Shown one piece after another: positions 58,176 through 64,000 of a stretch of DNA of 64,000 bases. The DNA is from an uncultured Afifella sp. (GTDB lineage: Bacteria > Pseudomonadota > Alphaproteobacteria > Rhizobiales > Afifellaceae): contig CAMYKZ010000015.1 of the NCBI GenBank assembly GCA_947259045.1, positions 1 through 64,000 of the forward strand, in the 5' to 3' direction. Each line of letters starts with the position of its first letter. Within the stretch, counting starts at the first letter, position 1. The position numbers and the translations under genes were made by a program. Below the pieces are notes generated by a model. It had not been told where the DNA came from. It searched no databases and saw only the letters and a list, made by a program, of their open reading frames with translations.

Positions 58176-59228
58176 TCACGAGGCAGTGTAGGGATAACCC
58201 GCGCTGTTGATGACTTTCCGGTAATCGCGGAACACCTGCACGAGCTTTTCCTCCACTTCGCCCTGCTCGGCGACTTCGTCCCAGAATGTCGCGGCCGCGT
58301 CCTCGACGGCCTTCCATTCCTCCTGCGGGATGGAAGTGAGCTCAAGCTTGTCGCCTTCGGCCCGCAGCCGCGCCTCACCGCCCCAGTACCACTGGTTACG
58401 GTAATGGTGGCCGCTTTCTACGCATGAATTGACAAGCTGCTTCAGATGATCTGGAAGGTCGGCCCAGCGCTGTTCGTTGACAAAGAACGATCCGATCCAG
58501 GCGCCGGAAATGTTGTTGGTCAGGAAGTAATCCGTCACATCGGCCCAGCCGACGGTATAATCCTCGGTGATACCCGACCATGCCATGCCGTCGAGCTCGC
58601 CGGTCTGAACCGCAACCTCGGCATCCTCATAGGGGATGTTCACCGGCACAACACCGAACTGGGCGAGGAATACGCCCGCCGTCGGGAATGTATAGAGCCG
58701 CAGCCCGTCAAGGTCGGCCAGCGACGTGACCTTTTTCTTGGTGTTGAAATTGCACGGATCCTGGCCGGCGGCCGAAAGCCACTTGACGCCGACCTTCTTG
58801 TATTCCGCGTCCCAGACTTCGGCGAGGCCGTACTGGCGGAACAGCACCGGAACGTCGAGCGCGTGGCGGGTTGCCATCGGGAAATATCCGCCAAACTGGC
58901 GCACCGGCGTCGGCGACGACATGCTGTCGTCATCGGAGTGGACAGCGTCGATGGTGCCGCGCTGGAGCGCCTGGAAAAGCTCCCCGGTGGGCACGATCTG
59001 ATCGGCATAAAACAGCTCGATCTCCAACTCGCCATTCGAGGCCGCGTTGATTGCGTCTATGACCGGCTTTGTGACATGCTGGCCAAGCGTTGCGCCGGCA
59101 TAGGTCTGAAACCGCCATTTGATCGGCGCCTGGCCGTGCACGGCAGGTGCTGCCAGCGCAGCCGTGCCGCCGACGGCCGCAATGCCGCCCGCTTTTTTCA
59201 GAAAATCGCGTCTGTTCTGTTTAACCAT
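58176..59228 (-). CDS. TRAP transporter substrate-binding protein (DctP family), Tat signal
   Basis: Periplasmic solute receptor of 350 residues. The N-terminus carries a twin-arginine signal (QNRRDFLKKAGG, then AAALAAPAVHG), so it is exported folded. The mature domain has the DctP pattern (RFQTYAGATLGQHVTKPVID, LRLYTFPTAGVFLAQFG, ELDGMAWSGITEDY). The layout and the YWGGEARLR segment recall the 2-oxoacid/monocarboxylate group. The ligand is unproven. It is first of the three-gene TRAP operon. Confidence 0.93.
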   Translation of the reverse strand: MVKQNRRDFLKKAGGIAAVGGTAALAAPAVHGQAPIKWRFQTYAGATLGQHVTKPVIDAINAASNGELEIELFYADQIVPTGELFQALQRGTIDAVHSDDDSMSSPTPVRQFGGYFPMATRHALDVPVLFRQYGLAEVWDAEYKKVGVKWLSAAGQDPCNFNTKKKVTSLADLDGLRLYTFPTAGVFLAQFGVVPVNIPYEDAEVAVQTGELDGMAWSGITEDYTVGWADVTDYFLTNNISGAWIGSFFVNEQRWADLPDHLKQLVNSCVESGHHYRNQWYWGGEARLRAEGDKLELTSIPQEEWKAVEDAAATFWDEVAEQGEVEEKLVQVFRDYRKVINSAGYPYTAS

Positions 59229-59767
59229 GACATTTCTCCCTTTTGTGATTGCAGACTTTTTCGGCCATCAGCCGGATGCAGTGTCGCCCATGTTCAGGGT
59301 TCCACCGGCATTTCAGTGTCAACGAAGGGCACTCCACCGTTGACCAAACTCGCCTTGTCGCTCGCCAGCCCGGCCTTTTCCTGAATGTCGACAATGGCAA
59401 GGATTGCGCCTTTACGTGCAAATATATCCGAGGCCGCGCAGCCGGCGCCGGCGGCACCGTCATTGATCACCGCATTCCATCCCGCGAACCTGCCCGACAT
59501 ATACGCCCCCGACACCAAACGCTTATCGCGTATTGGCCTGGAGTTTAGACAGGCGGATCACGATCTGACCAGCCCCCATGCTGCTGGAATTTCGATCAGA
59601 CCGGATTCAGGCGGGCGCAGGAATGCGGCAAATTGGACAGGGACGGGCGCTGAAGGGTGAACTTTTCTGTCGGAGCGGACCTGTGGTAACGTATCGCCGC
59701 AGCGATAATCAATAATCAGAAAACAGCCGCAACGATGGAGACGAACCGGACAAGGGAGGTGGCGGTC
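59229..59767. other. Divergent dctP/amidohydrolase intergenic region
   Basis: A 539-bp stretch holding the SDR remnant (59294-59518) and then about 250 bp without coding potential up to the amidohydrolase. It must contain the promoters of both the TRAP operon and the amidohydrolase gene, but I see no clear -35/-10 pair. Confidence 0.4.
59294..59518 (-). pseudogene. Remnant of a short-chain dehydrogenase/reductase gene
   Basis: A 74-codon open frame. GRFAGWNAVINDGAAGAG, then CAASDIFARKGAILAIVDI, aligns by eye with the SDR start (xNAVITGAAGGIGRAxAExFAREGAxLAIVDI). The Thr-Gly of the cofactor loop is damaged. It jumps to NGGVPFVDTEMPVEP, resembling an SDR C-terminus, so the central catalytic region (YxxxK) is missing. 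It sits upstream of dctP on the same strand, perhaps a former catabolic partner. Confidence 0.5.
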
Positions 59768-61048
59768 ATGGCCACGTTATTGATCAAAAATGCGCAGATC
59801 TGGGACGCCGATGCGGGCGCTTTGTTTGCCGGAGCTGTGGAAATCCGGGGCAACCGGATTGTCAAAATCCAGCGCGGCGATGTTGCTGCAACCGACAGCA
59901 GCGACGTTATCGATGCGGGCGGCATGACGCTGATGCCGGGCCTCGTCGAAGGTCATTGCCATCCCAGTTTCACCGGCGTCAACGACCCGACCGAACTCGG
60001 CCGCATACCGCCTGAGCAACACACATTGCTGACCGCCGCCAACGTCAGGCTTCTGCTTGAGCACGGCTTTACCTCGATTTTCGAGGCGGCGTCCGCCAAA
60101 CCGATGATCGGCGTGACCATTCGCGACGCCATTGAAAGCGGCCTGATCGTCGGCCCGAGAATGCGGGCGGCGAGCCCTGAGGTGACGACCACCGCGGGCC
60201 TTGGCGACGAACGCCGACGGCACATTTACCAGGAAAGTTTCGGCCTTGTCGCCGATGGCGCCGACGAGATGCGCCGGGTCGCCCGCGAATGCGTGCGCGA
60301 CGGCGTCGACAATATGAAAATCAACATCTCGGGCGACGAGTTCGTCAGCCATGCGCGCGCCGAGATCACGCCGCTTGAAGACGACGAACTGGCCGCCTTC
60401 ATCAAGGTCGCGCATGGTTTCGGCAAGGTTGTGGCGGCTCATGCGCGCTCGTCGGAAAGCGTCAAGATGGCGGTCCGCCATGGCGTCGACTGTATCTATC
60501 ATTGCGATTTTGCCGACGAGGAAGCCCTCGACATGCTGGAAAGCGTCAGGGATACCGCATTTATCGGTCCGGCGTTCGGGCTCGTGCACAACTCCACCCG
60601 GGAAGGCGAAATCGCCGGCATAACCAAGGAAGTCGCGCAGGAACTCGACCTGTTCCGCAAGTTCGATGCGACCTGCGGCGTCTATCATCAGATCAGACAG
60701 CGCGGCATCCGCGTGGTGATCGGCGGTGATTACGGTTTCGCCGTGACGCCGATGGGCCAGAACGCCCGCGATATCGATCATTTCGTGACCTATTTCGGCT
60801 ACAGCCCGAACGAGGCGCTGCGCTGCGCCACGATCATCGGCGCCGAACTGATGGGCCATGGCGGCGAGCTTGGCGAGGTCAGGGAAGGTTATCTCGCCGA
60901 CCTGCTGCTGGTCGACGGCAATCCGCTGGCCGATGTGTCTTTGCTGCAGCATCGGCACAATCTTGCGATGATCATGAAAAACGGCGAGATCTACAAGGAT
61001 CCGCGCAGTGAACAACGCGGGCAGGCCGGTCTTATCGCCGCGGAATGA
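59768..61048 (+). CDS. Metal-dependent amidohydrolase family protein
   Basis: Imidazolonepropionase/prolidase-like hydrolase of 426 residues. The N-terminal beta-sandwich leads to the metal site GLVEGHCHPSF (HxH). Later ligands are in KINISGDEF, VAAHARSSESV, CIYHCDFAD and GGDYGF. The C-terminal strand GYLADLLLVDGNPLADVSLL is family-typical. ATG 59768 is preceded by GGGAGGT eight bases upstream; ATG 59735 is less likely. It is divergent from the TRAP operon, so it may act on the imported compound or an amide/cyclic derivative of it (inference). Confidence 0.9.
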   Translation: MATLLIKNAQIWDADAGALFAGAVEIRGNRIVKIQRGDVAATDSSDVIDAGGMTLMPGLVEGHCHPSFTGVNDPTELGRIPPEQHTLLTAANVRLLLEHGFTSIFEAASAKPMIGVTIRDAIESGLIVGPRMRAASPEVTTTAGLGDERRRHIYQESFGLVADGADEMRRVARECVRDGVDNMKINISGDEFVSHARAEITPLEDDELAAFIKVAHGFGKVVAAHARSSESVKMAVRHGVDCIYHCDFADEEALDMLESVRDTAFIGPAFGLVHNSTREGEIAGITKEVAQELDLFRKFDATCGVYHQIRQRGIRVVIGGDYGFAVTPMGQNARDIDHFVTYFGYSPNEALRCATIIGAELMGHGGELGEVREGYLADLLLVDGNPLADVSLLQHRHNLAMIMKNGEIYKDPRSEQRGQAGLIAAE

Positions 61049-61082
61049 CCGGTCTTCGAATGGCGGGTGTCCGGCGATCGTT

Positions 61083-61202
61083 TCAAGTCTTGTGCGGCTC
61101 GATGTTCGCCAGCATATGCAGGACGATGACCAGTGAACCCTTCGCCATGTGCGCGCCATCAAATGGCTGGCTTGAAATGCTGACGCCGCACCGTGTTGTC
61201 AT
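61083..61202 (-). CDS. Possible 39-residue peptide overlapping the hydroxyacid oxidase stop
   Basis: Open frame MTTRCGVSISSQPFDGAH... whose ATG overlaps the oxidase TGA (ATGA), the classic arrangement for translational coupling. It ends before the amidohydrolase stop region. No homology is recognised; it could equally be a chance frame or the tail of a decayed gene. Confidence 0.25.
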   Translation of the reverse strand: MTTRCGVSISSQPFDGAHMAKGSLVIVLHMLANIEPHKT

Positions 61203-62383
61203 GCGCCTGCTGCCGGCAGACGCATGTCTGGTTTCTGACGATCATTTATAGCCAGCACGCTCCCGTCAACCGCGTTGAAATCGGGCCGTCCGATCTGGCC
61301 GAGCGTGCGTCTGAGTTCGGTTTCCAGAAGGCCGAAGGCATGCCGCACTCCGGCGTCGCCGCCGGCGGCTGCGCCATAGGCAAAAGCCCGCCCGGCCAGC
61401 ACGAACGAGGCGCCCAGCGCCTTGGCGCGGACGATATCGGCGCCGCGCCTGATGCCGCCGTCGAGCAGGATCGGAATCCGCCCGGCAAGCGCATTGGCGA
61501 TCTGCGGCAGAACCGCGATCGAGGCCGGCGCGAAATCGGCCTGGCGGCCGCCGTGATTGGAGACGACGATACCGTCGCAACCGGCCTCCGCCGCCATCAA
61601 TGCGTCCTGGCTGTGCAGGATGCCTTTCACCAGCAGCTTGCCCTTCCACTGATCGCGCAGCCGTTTCAGGCCGTTCCAGTCGAAGTCCGGCGCGATCATC
61701 CGCTGCTGGATTTCAGCCAGCGAGGGTGGGGCGCCGCCGGACCGGTCAAGCGAAAAGTTGCCGAATTGCGGCGCACCGGCGCGCAGCGTTCCGAGCGCCC
61801 AGCGCGGATGAGCAACCAGATCGGCGATCATGCCGGGCGTCGGCCTGAACGGAATTTGCAGCCGGTTGCGGATATCGCGGTCGCGTTTGCCCGGTTGCGG
61901 GATATCGACTGTGACCAGCAGAACGTCACAGCCCGCAGCTTCCGCGCGCGCCAGCAATCCGCCGATCATGGCTTCGTCGCCGGACACATAGAGCTGGAAC
62001 CAGGCATGGCCGCCGGCCGCCTCGGCGATCTCTTCAAGCGGTGTCGACGAGGCCGTGCTGATGACATGGGGCATGCGCTTTTCCGCAGCCAGCCGGGCGA
62101 TCATCAGGTCTGCGCCGGGCCAGGCCATGTTGAGGAAGCCGACCGGAGCCATGCCGAACGGCACCGCATAGGATGTGCCGAAAAGAACGGTTTCGGTGAC
62201 CGGTTCCGATACGTCTACCAGATAGCGGGGCGTCAGTTCGATGGCCTGAAATGCGCTGCGGTTCTTTGCAAGGTTCACTTCGTCTTCCGCACCGCCGTCG
62301 ACAAAATCGAAGGCAAAACGCGGCACGCGCTTTTTGCCCAGCCGGCGAAGATCGTCGATGGAGGCAGCGCGGGTGATCGACAT
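61199..62383 (-). CDS. FMN-dependent alpha-hydroxy-acid oxidase/dehydrogenase
   Basis: A 394-residue TIM-barrel flavoenzyme of the lactate/glycolate/mandelate oxidase family. Key features are FDFVDGGAEDE at the N-terminus, FGMAPVGFLNMAWPGAD, the Tyr in WFQLYVSGD, the catalytic His-Arg segment VVSNHGGRQ and the FMN-phosphate loop DGGIRRGADIVRAKALGA. It oxidises an (S)-2-hydroxy acid to the 2-oxo acid. Its location beside TRAP and amidohydrolase genes suggests hydroxy-acid catabolism. Substrate unknown. Confidence 0.92.
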   Translation of the reverse strand: MSITRAASIDDLRRLGKKRVPRFAFDFVDGGAEDEVNLAKNRSAFQAIELTPRYLVDVSEPVTETVLFGTSYAVPFGMAPVGFLNMAWPGADLMIARLAAEKRMPHVISTASSTPLEEIAEAAGGHAWFQLYVSGDEAMIGGLLARAEAAGCDVLLVTVDIPQPGKRDRDIRNRLQIPFRPTPGMIADLVAHPRWALGTLRAGAPQFGNFSLDRSGGAPPSLAEIQQRMIAPDFDWNGLKRLRDQWKGKLLVKGILHSQDALMAAEAGCDGIVVSNHGGRQADFAPASIAVLPQIANALAGRIPILLDGGIRRGADIVRAKALGASFVLAGRAFAYGAAAGGDAGVRHAFGLLETELRRTLGQIGRPDFNAVDGSVLAINDRQKPDMRLPAAGA

Positions 62384-62573
62384 AAGAAGCGGTTTCCGGT
62401 TTCTGACCAGCGGTCATTCTGGCACAGAGGCGTGGGTTGGAAAAGCTGACACCGGCAACTGTCCCAAAGGTTTACGACGGGACGAGACTCCAGCTTGGCA
62501 GGCGCAATTTCATGTGTGAGAGTGGGCACGAAAGTCAGCGCCCCGTGAAAACCGGGCATCACCGGGAGGGGAC

Positions 62574-64000
62574 ATGCGCACTATCGGTTTGCTGCTGTTT
62601 TGCCTTGGCCTGCTGTTCACCGCGTTTGACGGCACCGCCATGGCGGAAAAACGGGTCGCGCTGGTGATTGGTAATTCGGCCTATGAGCATGTCGCGCCGC
62701 TGGAAAATCCGAAAAACGACGCGGAAGCGATTTCCACCGCCTTGTCGGCACTTGGTTTCACCGTGATCCGGGGCATTGATCTGACCCGTGCCGACCTGGA
62801 AAAAAAAGCCCGCGAATTCGCTTTGACGTCGCGCGGCGCCGACGTTGCCCTGTTTTATTATGCCGGGCACGGGCTGCAGGTGAACGGGCAGAATTACCTC
62901 GCCCCCGTCGATGTCGAACTGACCGACGAGGCGGACCTGGATTTCCAGACCGTGTCGCTCGATACGATCCTGCGCAATATGGAGCGGGAACGGCGAACCA
63001 ATCTGGTGTTCCTTGACGCCTGCCGCGACAATCCGCTTGCGCGCAACCTGGCACGCAGCATGGGCACACGGTCGGCCGCCGTCGGCCGCGGCCTGGCACG
63101 GACGGAGAGCGGCGTCGGCACGCTGATCGCGTTTGCCACCCAGCCCGGCAATGTGGCCCTCGATGGCGATGGTGACAACAGCCCGTTCACAACGGCGCTG
63201 CTGCAGCATATCGAAACACCCGACCTCGACGTTGCGCTGATGATGCGCCGGGTGCGCCAGGACGTGATGGCGGCAACCAACGATCGTCAGGTGCCCTGGA
63301 ACAATTCCTCGCTGATTGGCACGTTTGCTTTCAAAAATACTGCGGACGGCAGCAAATCGGCGGCGCCGCAAAGCACCGTCAGTGCGGCGGCGGAGGCCTG
63401 GAATGCGATCGAAGACACGACCAGCCCGGCGGTCCTGAAGGCTTTTATCAGGGAGTTTCCGGACGGCATATATTCCGCTTTCGCAAAATCGCGTCTGCGC
63501 GAACTGGAAACGAAAACCGAGGTTGCGGCATTGCCGGTCAAACCTCCGGAACTGAATTCGGTCCGCCATGCCGCCCGTCCGCGCGCGGCCGGCGAGGACT
63601 GTTCGCGCCGCGGCGACATGGAATTCTGCGTCAGCTCGGTGCTTTCCTCACAGGGGAACAACTCCTATAGGGCCGCCAATCTCGGCGATGGCCACGCCCG
63701 GACCGCCTGGGTGGAAGGCCGGCCGGGGCAGGGGGTCGGAGAATGGATCCTCGTGGCCTTCGACCGGGTTCGAAACGTCCGCAGCCTGCAACTGCGAAAC
63801 GGATACGCCAAAAGCGCGGATATCTTTGCCAAGAACAGCCGCGTCCAGGATCTGGAAATCCACCTGTCCAGCGGCAAGACGATCCACTGGACCCTGAAAG
63901 ACACTGGCGAGCCGCAAATCGTTACACTTGACGGTGCCGGCGAAGCCGGTTGGCTGCAATTGCGGATCCTGTCGGTCTATCCCGGTTCTAAATATGCCGA
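62574..64000 (+). CDS. Caspase-family (peptidase C14) protein with NADase-type glycan-binding domain, 3' end outside window
   Basis: At least 475 residues; the frame is still open at the window edge. A signal peptide (about 1-24, ending AMA) precedes a caspase/metacaspase-like domain: KRVALVIGNSAYEHV, catalytic His99 in YYAGHGLQ and Cys150 in LDACRDNP. A linker (about 265-340) follows. The C-terminal domain begins with EDCSRRGDMEFC and reads SYRAANLGDGHARTAWVEG...GEWILVAF...LQLRNGYAKS, matching the discoidin-like NADase-type glycan-binding domain. Export implies action in the periplasm or outside. Divergent from the hydroxyacid oxidase. Confidence 0.9.
   Translation, partial: MRTIGLLLFCLGLLFTAFDGTAMAEKRVALVIGNSAYEHVAPLENPKNDAEAISTALSALGFTVIRGIDLTRADLEKKAREFALTSRGADVALFYYAGHGLQVNGQNYLAPVDVELTDEADLDFQTVSLDTILRNMERERRTNLVFLDACRDNPLARNLARSMGTRSAAVGRGLARTESGVGTLIAFATQPGNVALDGDGDNSPFTTALLQHIETPDLDVALMMRRVRQDVMAATNDRQVPWNNSSLIGTFAFKNTADGSKSAAPQSTVSAAAEAWNAIEDTTSPAVLKAFIREFPDGIYSAFAKSRLRELETKTEVAALPVKPPELNSVRHAARPRAAGEDCSRRGDMEFCVSSVLSSQGNNSYRAANLGDGHARTAWVEGRPGQGVGEWILVAFDRVRNVRSLQLRNGYAKSADIFAKNSRVQDLEIHLSSGKTIHWTLKDTGEPQIVTLDGAGEAGWLQLRILSVYPGSKYA

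Noticed and set aside
59777-61162. 461-codon minus-strand open frame opposite the amidohydrolase
   Set aside because: Antisense to a well-supported amidohydrolase with all metal motifs; translation has shadow-type composition.
62559-63569. 336-codon minus-strand open frame opposite the caspase gene
   Set aside because: The plus strand encodes signal peptide, caspase dyad and glycan-binding domain in an uninterrupted frame; the antisense frame has no homology.

Overview
The window is GC-rich, tightly packed chromosomal DNA from an alphaproteobacterium, most likely of the order Hyphomicrobiales (Rhizobiales). I base this on a CcrM-type GANTC methyltransferase, an IalB-family gene next to a coxB-coxA-ctaB-coxF-ctaG-coxC-DUF983-surf1 operon, a lipid A/Kdo cluster carrying DUF4170, DUF374 and DUF2093 genes, and a DUF6101 gene. 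These small families are characteristic of that order. I cannot name the genus. No tRNA, rRNA, CRISPR array or complete insertion sequence was seen.

Layout. 1-5.3 kb: tadA (5' end missing), a patatin-like lipase, a fluoroacetate-dehalogenase-like hydrolase, purD, ubiA and DUF6101. 5.5-11.8 kb: outer-membrane lipid genes (CysQ-like phosphatase, DUF4170, MsbA-like exporter, DUF374 acyltransferase, waaA, lpxK, DUF2093). 11.8-15.8 kb: MATE exporter, CPA2/RCK antiporter and IalB protein. 16.1-25.1 kb: cytochrome aa3 oxidase operon running on into ispH, thrB and rnhA. 25-31 kb: peroxiredoxin, DsbD-like periplasmic protein, YqgE, a large EAL receptor and TrhO. 31-38 kb: thrC, M16 peptidase, acetyltransferase, 2-hydroxyacid dehydrogenase and TcuA-like flavoprotein on the minus strand, then a HAD phosphatase. 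38-41 kb: a repeat-rich von Willebrand A protein, an A/T-richer SCO4402-like gene and a 3-methyladenine glycosylase. 41-46 kb: glycine cleavage operon (gcvT, gcvH, gcvPA, gcvPB) behind a tandem glycine riboswitch. 46-48.4 kb: hydroxynitrile-lyase-like cupin, lipoprotein and ccrM.

48.4-54 kb is the accessory region. Two strong terminator hairpins precede a solitary 1252-residue gene whose body looks like a phage internal-virion (ejection) protein and whose C-terminal part differs in composition. A DUF4304-like gene converges on it. Beyond that lies a decayed second copy of the pre-C-terminal segment with an exact 270-bp in-frame deletion. I read this as a candidate phage-derived polymorphic effector locus; it is the most unusual object in the window, and its function is inferred only.

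54-64 kb holds a pair of tiny membrane proteins, an NHL-repeat protein and a GST. It then holds a catabolic-looking block: TRAP transporter dctP-dctQ-dctM with an SDR remnant upstream, a divergent amidohydrolase and an FMN hydroxyacid oxidase. The window ends inside a caspase-like protein with a C-terminal NADase-type glycan-binding domain. Other points of note are a TcuA-like gene whose only full-length start appears to be ATT, a GGDEF-EAL protein with a broken GGDEF motif, and GANTC clusters in the ialB/coxB and ccrM promoter regions.
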